Positions 49,242-58,724 of a stretch of 64,000 nt of DNA are shown here, one piece after another. The stretch covers positions 434,001 to 498,000 of the forward strand of contig NZ_JAEVLS010000005.1 in assembly GCF_016801985.1 (NCBI RefSeq). Reading direction: 5' to 3'. The stretch is from Steroidobacter gossypii (GTDB lineage: Bacteria; Pseudomonadota; Gammaproteobacteria; Steroidobacterales; Steroidobacteraceae). The notes under the pieces are model-generated. The model saw only the letters and a list, made by a program, of their open reading frames with translations. It was not told the DNA's origin and searched no databases. Each line of letters opens with the position of its first letter. Position 1 is the first letter of the stretch. The position numbers were made by a program, and so were the translations under genes.

Positions 49242-51134
49242 GTGGAAATGAATGGCACAAAGATGGCTCGACGGGCGATGACTGCACTCGCCTCCATCAT
49301 ACTGGCGATTGCCGTCACCGCATGCACGCCGACACGCGTGGTCGAGGACTCGCCGGCCGTCGTGACGGACCGTCAAGTCGATCAGGCCGAGACACTGTCT
49401 CGAAAGGGCGACTTCAAGGGCGCCGCGCGCACCTATGAAAACCTGGCCGCGCAATCGCCCGGCGAATTACGGGATCGCTTTCTTCTGCGTGCCGCTCGGG
49501 AATATGTCCGTGCTGACGACACGGCTCGCGCCACGACGCTGTTGAATCAGGTCAGCGCCTCACTGCCTCGTGCGGATTTCGGCTTGCGTTCACTTGTCGC
49601 AGCCGAGCTGGCGCTGCGCGGCGGTCGTGGCGACCGAGCACTCGCTGAGCTCGATCGCATTCCGCAACCGATTCCTCGTGAGCTGTCGCCGGACGTTCTG
49701 GAACTTCGCGCTCGCGCACTGTTCGCGCTGAATCGTCCGGCCGCAGGCGTAAGCACCGCGCTCGAACGCGAGCGCACGCTGAGCACGCAGGAAGAGATTC
49801 GTGCGAATCAGCGCTTGATCTGGCAGGGCTTGCAGAAGAGCGCGGCTGGCAATGCCGACTTCACGCCGCCTGCGGGTGCGAGCCAGACAGTGACGGGTTG
49901 GCTCGATCTCGGCCGTGCGGCGCTGGGAACGGCGCGCAATCCGTTCTCCGCGAATGAAGATATCGCGCAGTGGCGCACTCGCTACCCCTCGCACCCGGCC
50001 AATTCGCTGCTCGCCGAAGACGTCTTGCCGCAGCTCAATATCGGCCTCGACTATCCGACGCAAATTGCGCTGATTCTGCCGCTGTCCGGACGCCAGCAAG
50101 CCGCCGGCATGGCGGTGCGCGACGGCTTCTTGGCTGCTCTGTTGCAGCAGGAGGCGAGTCGTCGGCCATTGTTGAATGTTTATGACTCCGCCGAGATGGG
50201 TGCGACCACGGCGTATCGTCAAGCCGTTGCCGATGGCGCGCAGTTCATCGTCGGGCCGCTGACGAAGGATGAAGTGACGGCGATCGCCACTTCCGGCGAG
50301 ACATCGGTGCTCACGTTGGCGCTCAATCAAACCAACGAAAATGTTTCTCCCCCGCCGATGCTGTTCCAGTTCTCGCTCGATCCGGAGGAAGAAGCCCGCC
50401 AGGTGGCGCAACGGGTGACGGCCGACGGCCGCATGCGTGGGCTGGTGTTGCTGCCCAACAATGAATGGGGTCAGCGCGTGTTTCGTGCTTTCGATACCGA
50501 GTTGAAGACGCTGGGCGGCCAGATCGCGGGCATGAAGTTTTACGATCCGGCAGCTCGTGACTATTCGCAGCCGATCACCGAGCTGCTGTTGATCAATGAG
50601 AGTCGCGCGCGGGCGAATGCATTGTTTGCAGCGCTCGGCACGCGCATGGAATTCGAACCGCGTCGTCGCGGCGATGCGCAGTTTGTATTCGTCGGGGCTC
50701 AGCCGGTGCAGGGTCGTTCGCTGCGGCCCGCGCTGCGTTTTCACATGGCTGAAGAGCTCGCGGTGTATGCGACGTCGGATATCTTCGAGCCGGATGCGCA
50801 GGGGAACAACGATCTCGAAGGTGTAATCTTTCCGGATATGCCTTGGGTGATTTCTCCCGACGCCGCATCGAGCCAGCTGCGCACCACCCTCAGCCGCCAC
50901 TGGCCCGTTCGCGCTCGCGGCCGCGGTCGTTTGTATGCTTTCGGTTTCGATGCATGCCGCATCGTGCCCCTGCTCAAAGCCGGCCAATTCGGCAGCGCCC
51001 ACGCCATCCCCGGCATGACCGGCCTGCTGTCCATCGATGAGAACGGTCACGTCAAGCGCGAGCTCGACTGGGCCAAGGTCTCCGGCGGCCGCGCCACCCC
51101 CCTCGGCACCGCCGCCACCGCGTCAGTGAGATAG
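49242..51134 (+). CDS. lpoA: Penicillin-binding protein activator LpoA-like lipoprotein
   Basis: Outer-membrane lipoprotein of the LppC/LpoA family that, in E. coli, reaches through the periplasm to activate PBP1A; 630 aa. The lipobox is AIAVTAC with lipid Cys28. Residues ~45-250 are a TPR-like helical domain (AETLSRKGDFKGAARTYENL). Residues ~270-600 are a periplasmic-binding-protein-like domain (IALILPLSGRQQAAGMAVRD, FIVGPLTKDEVTAIA). GTG 49242 has gagagg 5 nt upstream; ATG 49248 is also possible. The rsmI-lpoA-yraN neighbourhood supports the call. Confidence 0.88.
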   Translation: MEMNGTKMARRAMTALASIILAIAVTACTPTRVVEDSPAVVTDRQVDQAETLSRKGDFKGAARTYENLAAQSPGELRDRFLLRAAREYVRADDTARATTLLNQVSASLPRADFGLRSLVAAELALRGGRGDRALAELDRIPQPIPRELSPDVLELRARALFALNRPAAGVSTALERERTLSTQEEIRANQRLIWQGLQKSAAGNADFTPPAGASQTVTGWLDLGRAALGTARNPFSANEDIAQWRTRYPSHPANSLLAEDVLPQLNIGLDYPTQIALILPLSGRQQAAGMAVRDGFLAALLQQEASRRPLLNVYDSAEMGATTAYRQAVADGAQFIVGPLTKDEVTAIATSGETSVLTLALNQTNENVSPPPMLFQFSLDPEEEARQVAQRVTADGRMRGLVLLPNNEWGQRVFRAFDTELKTLGGQIAGMKFYDPAARDYSQPITELLLINESRARANALFAALGTRMEFEPRRRGDAQFVFVGAQPVQGRSLRPALRFHMAEELAVYATSDIFEPDAQGNNDLEGVIFPDMPWVISPDAASSQLRTTLSRHWPVRARGRGRLYAFGFDACRIVPLLKAGQFGSAHAIPGMTGLLSIDENGHVKRELDWAKVSGGRATPLGTAATASVR

Positions 51135-51329
51135 CCAAGCACCAGTTGGCGTAGCCGATGTAGTTGGCGGCCGCGCCGCGCCACATGCGATGCCGGCCGA
51201 AAGGAGCGGTACACCATTCGGCGACGCCAGCCACACGCAGCAACCTGCCGTTTTGAGGAGATAACCGATCTTCCGCCGCCGCTCCGAGCTGGCACGCTGG
51301 TGCCAGGTTTGGTTGCGGCGGAGTGGAGC

Positions 51330-51698
51330 ATGGACGACTGGGAACGAAAGGCCATCGGCCTGCTCGGGGAAGAGCTGGCGCTCGCGCATCTCACATCGCA
51401 TGGCCTGAACCTGATCGTTCGCAACTATCGGGCCAAGGTGGGCGAGCTCGACCTGGTCATGCTCGATGGCCAGACCCTGGTGTTCGTGGAAGTGCGGTGC
51501 CGCTCGAGCCAGCAGTACGGCGGCCCGGCAGCATCGATCACCTGGCAAAAGCAACGAAGGCTCGTCAAAGCCGCCGAGCATCTGCTCATGAAACGCGCTG
51601 AACTGCGCCGCTACCCGGCGCGTTTCGACGTGGTCGCCATCGCCACCGGCGAACCCGAGGCCAAAGTCGACTGGATCAAGAGCGCATTCACGCTATAG
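51330..51698 (+). CDS. yraN: UPF0102 (YraN) family endonuclease-like protein
   Basis: 122-aa protein of the YraN family with a restriction-endonuclease-like fold; role unknown. The ATG at 51330 has ggag 6 nt upstream. Family motifs are KAIGLLGEELALAHLTSHG, the putative nuclease residues GELDLVMLDGQTLVFVEVR (the Asp and Glu-x-Lys-like positions, here EVR), and WQKQRRLVKAAEHLL. It follows lpoA after 195 bp of sequence with no recognisable feature, the usual order in gammaproteobacteria. Confidence 0.92.
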   Translation: MDDWERKAIGLLGEELALAHLTSHGLNLIVRNYRAKVGELDLVMLDGQTLVFVEVRCRSSQQYGGPAASITWQKQRRLVKAAEHLLMKRAELRRYPARFDVVAIATGEPEAKVDWIKSAFTL

Positions 51699-51738
51699 CC
51701 TGTAACGAGGCCAGGCGCCTGCGACCAGAGACCCCATC

Positions 51739-51924
51739 ATGCTCGAGACCACCGCTGAAACCACCTGCCCCCATTGCGGCGAATCCATCACGTTGTTTCT
51801 GGATCTCTCGGTGGAGTCCCAGGAGTACATCGAGGATTGCTCCGTTTGCTGCCAGCCCATGACGGTTTATTACAGCGCCGAAGGCGGCGAGCTCGCCGAG
51901 CTGCGGGTGGAATCGGCGAACTGA
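51739..51924 (+). CDS. CPXCG-motif cysteine-rich small protein
   Basis: 61-aa protein of the Cys_rich_CPXG family, function unknown. Two zinc-finger half-sites are seen: CPHCG (residues 10-14) and CSVCCQP (34-40). The sequence between is acidic (SVESQEYIEDC), typical of the family. 40 bp after yraN, probably cotranscribed. Confidence 0.88.
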   Translation: MLETTAETTCPHCGESITLFLDLSVESQEYIEDCSVCCQPMTVYYSAEGGELAELRVESAN

Positions 51925-51972
51925 GACCTCCGGCCTGTCGGGCGCCGGGCGGCAGCGGGTAAGGTCGTACGC

Positions 51973-52743
51973 ATGTGGCGCAAACTCCGCATTCTGCTCC
52001 TGCTGCTGATCCTGCTCATCGTCGCTCTGAACACGTACTTCGATCGCGTGTACTCCACCGACTGGAATATTCCTCTGCGGGTCACCGTCTACCCGATCAA
52101 CGGCGACGGCAGCGACAACGTCGCTGAGTTCATCAGCCAGCTGAAGCCGGATCGGTTCCAGAACCTGGAGGCGTTCTTCGACGAAGAAGCCAGCCACTGG
52201 GGCATCGCCCTGGAGCAGCCGGTTCAATTCAAGTCGGCGCCGCTTCTCGAGAAGAATCCACCAGCGCTGGATCGCGACGCAAACATGCTGAGCATCCTGT
52301 GGTGGAGCCTGCGCATGCGCTACTGGGCGTGGCAATCTCCCGAGCTGCCCGGGGCCGCGCCGGACATCAAACTGTTCGTCGTCTATCACGATCCCGCGCT
52401 CACCCCGACGGTGGCGCACTCGATAGGCATGCAGAAAGGTTTGTATGCTGTGGTGAATATATTCGCCGATCCCTCGATGACCGGCTCGAACGACGTCATC
52501 ACCGCGCACGAGTTGTTACATACGCTGGGCGCGACCGACAAATACGATCCCGATAACAGCCAGCCGCTCAATCCCACAGGGTACGCCGAACCCGACAAAC
52601 AGCCCTTGTTGCCGCAGGATTACGCGGAACTCATGGGCGGCCGCATTCCGGTGACGAGCGCCGAATCCACCGTCCCGGAGTCGCTCAACCAGGTCGTGGT
52701 GGGTCCAATCACCGCCGCGGAAATCGGCTGGCACAAGGAATGA
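51973..52743 (+). CDS. Membrane-anchored zincin-like metalloprotease, uncharacterised
   Basis: 256 aa. An N-terminal membrane anchor (ILLLLLILLIVALNTYF, residues ~7-23) leaves the remainder in the periplasm. The zinc motif HELLHTLGATD (His179, Glu180, His183, Asp189) fits the metzincin-type pattern HExxHxxGxxD, in which Asp is a third ligand in the snapalysin group. YAELMGGRIP downstream could provide the Met-turn, since Met lies in ELMGG. I do not know a named family for the whole protein. It lies 48 bp after the CPXCG gene and may share its transcript. Confidence 0.65.
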   Translation: MWRKLRILLLLLILLIVALNTYFDRVYSTDWNIPLRVTVYPINGDGSDNVAEFISQLKPDRFQNLEAFFDEEASHWGIALEQPVQFKSAPLLEKNPPALDRDANMLSILWWSLRMRYWAWQSPELPGAAPDIKLFVVYHDPALTPTVAHSIGMQKGLYAVVNIFADPSMTGSNDVITAHELLHTLGATDKYDPDNSQPLNPTGYAEPDKQPLLPQDYAELMGGRIPVTSAESTVPESLNQVVVGPITAAEIGWHKE

Positions 52744-52767
52744 TCGAGCCCCCCAAGCCGGATCCGC

Positions 52768-53529
52768 TCAGCGCAGCGCGTCGAGCACGGTCGAGTGCAA
52801 TTTGCCGTTGCTGGCAAGCACGGAGGTGGTCTGCAACGTCAACGCATTCCCGTCCAGATCGGTGAACCTGCCACCGGCCGCCGTGACGATGACCGAGCAC
52901 GCCGCCACATCCAGAATGCTCACGTCCGATTCGACGACCACGTCGATCTTGCCCGCCGCCAGCAAGTGATAATGCAGGAAGTCGCCGTAGCCCCGAATGC
53001 GGTGCGCCCGAGCGACCAGCTTGCCGAAGCGATCCCATCGCGGCCCGCTCGCCAGCGTCTTCAAATTGCCCGCGGAGATGGCGCCCGTCTCGATGCTGTC
53101 GATCTCGCTGACCTTGAGCGGCTGATCGTTCAACCACGCGCCTTTGCCGAGCTCACCCCAGGCAAGCTCGCCATACACCGGCGCGGACGAAACGCCGAGG
53201 ATGAATTGACCGCGATGCATGAGCGCGATCTGCGTCGAGAAAAACGGATACTCGCGCACGAACGCCTTGGTGCCGTCGATGGGATCGACCAGCCACAGGT
53301 ACTCCGCATCCATGGCGCTCTGCCCCGTTTCCTCGCCATAGAAGCCATGCGAGGGAAACTTCGAGCGGATGACACTGTGGATGACCTTCTCGGTTTCCAC
53401 GTCCGCCTCGGTAACCGGGGTCTTGTCAGCCTTGATGGTGACCTGCACGTTGCGCTGGTAGTAGCGACGAATGACGTCGGCGCCGGCGCGGGCAGCCTCG
53501 AGGGCGGTGGTCAGAAACGGCGAGTTCAT
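52768..53529 (-). CDS. hisN: Inositol-monophosphatase-family histidinol-phosphatase
   Basis: 253-aa Mg-dependent phosphatase. Metal-binding motifs are GEETG (residues ~68), LVDPIDGTKAF (~92) and SILDVAACSVIVTAAGG (~215). The pattern DPIDGTKAFVREYPFFSTQIAL and the GDFLHYHLLAAGKIDVVVE region fit HisN-type histidinol phosphatases better than SuhB or CysQ. HisN would complete histidine synthesis where the HAD-type HisB phosphatase is missing; no other his gene is nearby, so the substrate remains an inference. Confidence 0.78.
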   Translation of the reverse strand: MNSPFLTTALEAARAGADVIRRYYQRNVQVTIKADKTPVTEADVETEKVIHSVIRSKFPSHGFYGEETGQSAMDAEYLWLVDPIDGTKAFVREYPFFSTQIALMHRGQFILGVSSAPVYGELAWGELGKGAWLNDQPLKVSEIDSIETGAISAGNLKTLASGPRWDRFGKLVARAHRIRGYGDFLHYHLLAAGKIDVVVESDVSILDVAACSVIVTAAGGRFTDLDGNALTLQTTSVLASNGKLHSTVLDALR

Positions 53530-53579
53530 TGATTGACACTGTGAAGTACGGCGAAGGTCGCCCGATGTCGCCCAGTGTA

Positions 53580-53888
53580 CTACTGGCCGACCAGAATCAG
53601 CTTCCCGGTCTTCGGATCCCGATAAACCTGCCCGACCGGCTCCATCCCGGCGCCTGCGGCCTGGCCGCGCAGCCCCTCCGGCAGCTCGGCCAACTCACGA
53701 CCCGGTTCGACCAGTTGCTTCCCGCCCTCGGCATTGCTCGATGTCATGTCGAGCGCCGGTTGCGCCGACACCAGCGCAACGATCAGGCCACAGATGAACA
53801 CCAGCATGATGTCTACGAGATTGACCAACGAGGCCTGCGGATCCTCGGGCGTTTCATCGAAGCGAGTGCTGGTCCAACGTCGCCTCAT
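53580..53888 (-). CDS. DUF2149 family membrane protein
   Basis: 102-aa protein with one membrane segment (LVDIMLVFICGLIVALVSA, residues ~25-43) and a periplasmic tail ending in YRDPKTGKLILVGQ. DUF2149 proteins are regularly encoded with a MotA/TolQ-type channel and a CobN-like protein, and look like a minimal ExbD/TolR partner: short cytoplasmic N-terminus, one membrane helix with an Asp (VDIM) at its start. The ATG at 53888 overlaps the channel gene stop (ATGA). Third gene of the riboswitch-controlled operon. Confidence 0.75.
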   Translation of the reverse strand: MRRRWTSTRFDETPEDPQASLVNLVDIMLVFICGLIVALVSAQPALDMTSSNAEGGKQLVEPGRELAELPEGLRGQAAGAGMEPVGQVYRDPKTGKLILVGQ

Positions 53889-54322
53889 TGCTGTCGTTCC
53901 CAACGTAGCAAGGCCTCGTCATACCAACGCCGGCGTAGCCGACCGACGATGAACCCGACCACACCGGCTGCAAGCCCGAGCACCGTGGCGTCGAACGCGG
54001 TCAGCATCGCCTCGGCCAGCAGATTTAGATTGCCATTGCTCAGCGCCGTCAGCCCGGGACCGAGCGAGATCAGCGTCGCCATCAAGCCGAGCATGGGCGA
54101 GGTGCGAGTGAGAATGTCGGCGCGCTCGATGCGTCGATGTGCTCGACGCTCGATGGCGCCGACATCCGCTGGCCGCTCGTGCCGACGCAACAATCCTCGC
54201 TCACCCAACAGCACCCCGATATCGACGCAGGCGAGCGCGACACAAACAAACAATCCGATGACGACCGGCACCAGCAGGAGCGGCACCAGTGCGTGTGTCC
54301 ATTGAACAATGAACGAACTCAT
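53885..54322 (-). CDS. MotA/TolQ/ExbB-type proton channel protein
   Basis: 145-aa inner-membrane protein. One membrane segment lies at residues ~10-32 (VPLLLVPVVIGLFVCVALA) and two follow after a cytoplasmic loop. The family block TSPMLGLMATLISLGPGL, then FDATVLGLAAGVVGFIVG, corresponds to the TolQ/ExbB channel helices. It is shorter than ExbB or TolQ. The ATG overlaps the CobN-like stop by 4 bp. With DUF2149 it probably forms a proton-driven motor for the CobN-like protein. Confidence 0.82.
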   Translation of the reverse strand: MSSFIVQWTHALVPLLLVPVVIGLFVCVALACVDIGVLLGERGLLRRHERPADVGAIERRAHRRIERADILTRTSPMLGLMATLISLGPGLTALSNGNLNLLAEAMLTAFDATVLGLAAGVVGFIVGRLRRRWYDEALLRWERQQ

Positions 54323-57300
54323 GCGGAGCGACCTTTCGGTACAACGTAGCGTCCGCGCAGATATCCGGCGGACAGGAGCACGGCCGTGGCCATCACGATG
54401 ATTGCCAGACCCCACGGCGAACGCGCGGCCGAGATCTGGCCCTCAGCCTGCTGCCGAGCTGGTTCGTTCGCAGGCTGCAGCTCGGTCATGGTCGTCGGCG
54501 TCGCGGCCGCCGTGGCCTGCACGCGTGCACGCTCCAACAACTGTTTCAGCGGTTCGATCTGATCGGCCCGCAGATACGGCTGCACCCACTGAAACACCGG
54601 ATGATCCGGCTGCGTGTGACCGCTGCCCGGCAAGCCATGTTCCAGCAGCAGATCCACCCATTGCTGACTCAGCTGCTGCAAGGTTGCGGCATCGGTCTGC
54701 CAGAACTGTTTCTCGGCCGCGACCAGCAGGATGGCCATCATGTTGGTTTTCACATGCACGCTGGAGCCCTGCTCCAGAAACCGATCCAGTCCCAGCCCGT
54801 GCGCGTCGTCCAGATACACCTGCTTGACCTCGTCCCAGGCCCAGCTCTTGATCACGTCGGGATTGGTGACCTGCCAGCCCCACAGGTATTCCATGAACTC
54901 GCTGCCCATGGTGCGTGCACCCGCGTATCCATGCTGCATTAGAGGCTTGATCCACGCTGGATTCAGATAGCGACCTCGCAGCTCTGCAAGCAAGGCGGCA
55001 GGCAACGGCTGCATCTGCGGCTGCGACGGGTTGGAATGATCGGCGACGTGACTCGCGGGCACGCGCCCACTCAATGTTTCCACCGCGAGACTTAGGCCGC
55101 CGAGGTAGTCGAACGCGTCATTGTTATCCATCAGGCCGTAGAGATTGCTGGAACGGCCGAGGTAAGTGTTACGCACGGCGCGCAGGTTGTTTCTCAACAG
55201 CGCCTGCTGTGCCTGGCTGGCGCCATCCGCCGAGTACGCATGGCCGATGCGATCGATGTAGATCTTCGCGAGCTCTTTGCGATCGTGCCAACTCCCCGAT
55301 CGTTCGACGGCGCGATTGATGCCGGCGCTGTAGTCGCCGGGCGAAGTGCCGAACACGCGCAAGCTGGCCTGCTTGCCGGCCTCCGCATGGCCGACGCCTT
55401 GCTTGATCAAGACCGATGTTTCATTCACCCAGTGCCGCGCGACATGATTGCGCGACAACGGCTCGTCACCGGGACGCGCCAACTGACCCAACGGCGCCAA
55501 TGCCGCCCGCAGCGATGTCACGAGATCGGGGCGGTTGCGCTCGATGGTGCGACGACTGCCGTCCAGCGCCAGCAACACGGCTTTGTCGAGCCAGACGATT
55601 TGCTGGCCGAACAGATCACGAAACAAACCAGACGTGACGAAGACTGTATCGGCGCGCACACCCACCTCGGTCAAGGGCAATCGTTGCAGACCCGCGACGA
55701 TGCCGCGACTGTTCCATTGCGGGGCCACGCCCAGCAGTGACAGCCCGAATCCCACCATGGCGCCTTCATCGCGCACCGAATCGGAAGCCCAAAGAATCAC
55801 TGCCTCCTTGCCACCCTCTTGCACCTTCTGGCGTGCTTCAGCCGCAAGCGTGGAGCCGAGGGTGTAACCGAGCCGCGAAGGAATCAGGCTGTTGTCGAGG
55901 CCATGGAAATTTCGTCCTGTCGGCAGCGCCTCGGCATTGCGAATCGGATCGTTGCCGGGTCCTGCGGCAATGAATCGCCCCGACAGTCCATGCAACAGCG
56001 CACGCATTTCATGGGTAGGCGAGCTCTGCAGGTTCCGATGCAGGGCCTGATCGCCTTCGTCCGCCTTCATGGACGCCAGCATAGTTTGCAGTGCTTCCGG
56101 GGTCCACGGCTTGCCAAACACGTGCAACCCCAGCGGCATGAAATCTTCCTGCAGATGCGTGAGGTAGTGGCCTATCTCGTGCACCAGCAACTCGTCATCC
56201 GCCTGTTCGAACGAGATGCCACGCACCTTCAGCTCTGCATCCATGCTCGCAGTCAGCGCATCCTTCAGATGCAGCTCGTCGATCAGGCCACGCATCGCGG
56301 CGGCCGCCTGCTTGCGCAGTGCTGGGTTGTTCGAGGATTCGTAACTCTCCACCAGCTGTCGCAGGCGCAAGAGATCGTCGTAAAGCGGCGTCGCGGTGAG
56401 CGGCGGGATCAAATGATCGACGACCACGGCGAGGCCGCGTCGCTTCGCCTGCAGCCCCTCGCCCACGCCGTCGACGATATAGGGATAGATGCCAGGAATA
56501 TCGCCCGCGATCAGAGCGGGATAATCGAGCTCATCCTGGCCGACACCTTTGCGTGGCAGGAACTCATAGGTCGAATGCCGTCCCAGATGCACGATGGCGT
56601 CCGCGCGGAACTCATGGCGCAACCAGAAATAAAACGCCAGATATTGATGCGTGGGTGGGATGCTGGTGTTGGCGTGGAGCAGTTCCTCGTTCAACTCCCA
56701 GCCGCGCGGCGGCTGCGGACCAACGAAGACCTTGCCGAAACGCACCCCCGGCAGCACCAACTTGCCTTGGTTCACCATGACGTTGCCCGGCAACTTGCCC
56801 CAGCCGCGCAAACCTTCGATGCCGGTGGCGGCAATGGCGCGGGTCAGGGATTCGATGCGCGCATCGTTTCCGCCCTGGGCCAGCTGGATTTCGTAGGCCG
56901 CCTGCAGCTGCTGAACCAGATCCATCGCGCGAGCGCGCGCCGGATGTTGAGCGCCCTCGAGCAAATGCTCGACTTCGTGCAACGTGCGAGTCACTTGCCC
57001 GCGCGCTTCCTGTGGCAGACGAGCGGCTTGCGCAGCCTCGACGTTTGCCTGGAGCAGCGCCAACGGACCGCCTGTCATTTCCTTCTGCAAGGCTCGAGGC
57101 AACGTCTCGAACCATGTGGCGTATTGATCGGCGCTGACATTTGCAACCCGCTTCGCCATCGCCCGTAGCACGTCGCCGTGCTGGGGAAGATTCACACCGT
57201 CCTGCTGCAATCGTTCCAACAACGCCTCGGGCGAGGCGGGCAACGGCCCGGTGTCGTAGCCCTGGCGCTTCATGGCCTGCAGGATTTCGAGCAGCGACGC

Positions 57301-58605
57301 CGGCACGTCAAGATTGTCCGCGCCGATGTTGTGACGCCCCGGCGGGTGGTTGTAATAAACAATGGCAACGCGCTTATCGGCGTTCCTTGTTTGTTGCAGG
57401 CGAATCCATCGTTCGATACGCGCCGTCAACTGATCCACTTGCGACGGAATCGCAGCGACTCGAGTAACAGCTATGCCAGTGAGTGCATCCACCTGCGCGG
57501 CCGCCGCTGCGGCGACCACGATAGGTTGGCCGATCCCCTGCAATTCGGGCATGGCCACGCGATAGTAAACGCTATCCCAGGCCAATCCCTGCTCGGACAT
57601 ACGCCAGCCCTCGGCGGTGACATCGTGCAGACGCAATGCCTTGAACACCGGCACATCGATCTGTTCCAGCGTTCGAGTGGCAGTCGCGCGATCACTGCTG
57701 CCGCCGATGATGAAATCCTGCACAGAGACAATCGCGCCCAAGCGAGGGCCGAGCTTGTCACGCAAGACCTCGAGCGCATCGCTGCTCGGCTTGCCCCAGC
57801 CGGCCAGCACCGTGAGGCATTCCAGTGAGCGCTCAATCACAGCGCGGCAGATCACGTCGCTCAAGCCAACGTCCGCGTGTTGATCTTCGATCACCGCGAC
57901 CACGCGCCGGTCGCCTTGAATTCGAAGATTGTCAGCGGTGAGCCACGCGCCGCGGGAATGGATGCGTATGGGCAGCGCATCCTCGACGGGCTTAATGGCC
58001 GCGGTTGTCGCGCGATCCTGCTCGGACAACATCAAAGCCAGCAACGACACCAGATTCGGCTCGCCCCGGTTCTGCCAGTACGCGCGCGCCTGGATCCAAG
58101 GCGCCAGCTGTGGATGACGCCGAACCGCGTCGACGACCGCTGCAGCGCTCGCATCTTTCTCAGCGGTCAGCGACGACAGCTCCGCATAGCGCGGGTCCTC
58201 CTCAACAAACAATCGTTTGCCGCGCCATCGACTGTGTCGTCCAAGCGCAGGATCGCCTGCGACGGCGATAACTTCACGCGCCGGAGCTGTGGGCAACAAC
58301 GCCTGAACGCGTTGCGCTGTCTCCTTGAATACGGTTGCGAGCAGCAGCGCGTCGGCGCCGCCGATCAGCTCCTGCAACTGTGCGTCGCTCAACGCATCGA
58401 TCTGCGCAGTGGTGCGAAACACGAGGCGATGTTGCGGCAGACGTTGGTTGAAATCGCGCGCCGCCTGCGCGAGATCGCCGGAGTTGCGTTCGGAAACGAC
58501 AGCAACCAACGTGGCCGCGAGCGACCCCGGGGCGAACCAGGAAAGCAACAGCAGAAGAAACATTCCGCCCGAACGGCGGCGAGCACGGCAGGATTGCAAG
58601 CGCAC
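54319..58605 (-). CDS. Exported, membrane-anchored CobN/HmuS-like chelatase subunit
   Basis: 1428-aa member of the CobN/BchH/ChlH tetrapyrrole chelatase family. Taking GTG 58605 (agga 9 nt upstream) gives a basic N-region followed by a hydrophobic signal (MFLLLLLSWFAPGSLAA), so the bulk should be periplasmic; a C-terminal membrane helix (LAIIVMATAVLLSAGYL) anchors it. Cytosolic CobN has neither. Core family sequence is clear: SIPPTHQYLAFYFWL, HLGRHSTYEFLPRK (His677), QAKRRGLAVVVDHLIPP, GSEFMEYLWGWQVTNPD. Canonical CobN has GKHGTLEWLPGK at the second site. It overlaps the channel gene and is preceded by a cobalamin riboswitch. A corrinoid or heme metal-handling role is inferred. Confidence 0.85.
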   Translation of the reverse strand: MRLQSCRARRRSGGMFLLLLLSWFAPGSLAATLVAVVSERNSGDLAQAARDFNQRLPQHRLVFRTTAQIDALSDAQLQELIGGADALLLATVFKETAQRVQALLPTAPAREVIAVAGDPALGRHSRWRGKRLFVEEDPRYAELSSLTAEKDASAAAVVDAVRRHPQLAPWIQARAYWQNRGEPNLVSLLALMLSEQDRATTAAIKPVEDALPIRIHSRGAWLTADNLRIQGDRRVVAVIEDQHADVGLSDVICRAVIERSLECLTVLAGWGKPSSDALEVLRDKLGPRLGAIVSVQDFIIGGSSDRATATRTLEQIDVPVFKALRLHDVTAEGWRMSEQGLAWDSVYYRVAMPELQGIGQPIVVAAAAAAQVDALTGIAVTRVAAIPSQVDQLTARIERWIRLQQTRNADKRVAIVYYNHPPGRHNIGADNLDVPASLLEILQAMKRQGYDTGPLPASPEALLERLQQDGVNLPQHGDVLRAMAKRVANVSADQYATWFETLPRALQKEMTGGPLALLQANVEAAQAARLPQEARGQVTRTLHEVEHLLEGAQHPARARAMDLVQQLQAAYEIQLAQGGNDARIESLTRAIAATGIEGLRGWGKLPGNVMVNQGKLVLPGVRFGKVFVGPQPPRGWELNEELLHANTSIPPTHQYLAFYFWLRHEFRADAIVHLGRHSTYEFLPRKGVGQDELDYPALIAGDIPGIYPYIVDGVGEGLQAKRRGLAVVVDHLIPPLTATPLYDDLLRLRQLVESYESSNNPALRKQAAAAMRGLIDELHLKDALTASMDAELKVRGISFEQADDELLVHEIGHYLTHLQEDFMPLGLHVFGKPWTPEALQTMLASMKADEGDQALHRNLQSSPTHEMRALLHGLSGRFIAAGPGNDPIRNAEALPTGRNFHGLDNSLIPSRLGYTLGSTLAAEARQKVQEGGKEAVILWASDSVRDEGAMVGFGLSLLGVAPQWNSRGIVAGLQRLPLTEVGVRADTVFVTSGLFRDLFGQQIVWLDKAVLLALDGSRRTIERNRPDLVTSLRAALAPLGQLARPGDEPLSRNHVARHWVNETSVLIKQGVGHAEAGKQASLRVFGTSPGDYSAGINRAVERSGSWHDRKELAKIYIDRIGHAYSADGASQAQQALLRNNLRAVRNTYLGRSSNLYGLMDNNDAFDYLGGLSLAVETLSGRVPASHVADHSNPSQPQMQPLPAALLAELRGRYLNPAWIKPLMQHGYAGARTMGSEFMEYLWGWQVTNPDVIKSWAWDEVKQVYLDDAHGLGLDRFLEQGSSVHVKTNMMAILLVAAEKQFWQTDAATLQQLSQQWVDLLLEHGLPGSGHTQPDHPVFQWVQPYLRADQIEPLKQLLERARVQATAAATPTTMTELQPANEPARQQAEGQISAARSPWGLAIIVMATAVLLSAGYLRGRYVVPKGRSA

Positions 58606-58724
58606 GATGGGAAATCCTGAAGCCGACCAACGCACGATGCGATCGCCTTCAGATCGCACCGAACCCGTCGTCGCTGCAGGAAATCCCGCTCGCTCAGCAC
58701 ACCCCGGCTGGACGAAGACGACCA

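Noticed and set aside
51047-51424. Minus-strand small gene between lpoA and yraN
   Set aside because: Open frames cross the 195-bp gap but show no family features and overlap the real genes on both sides.
54319-58605. Standard aerobic cobaltochelatase CobN
   Set aside because: Signal peptide, C-terminal anchor, altered core motif (GRHSTYEFLPRK) and absence of CobS/CobT argue for the HmuS-like branch.
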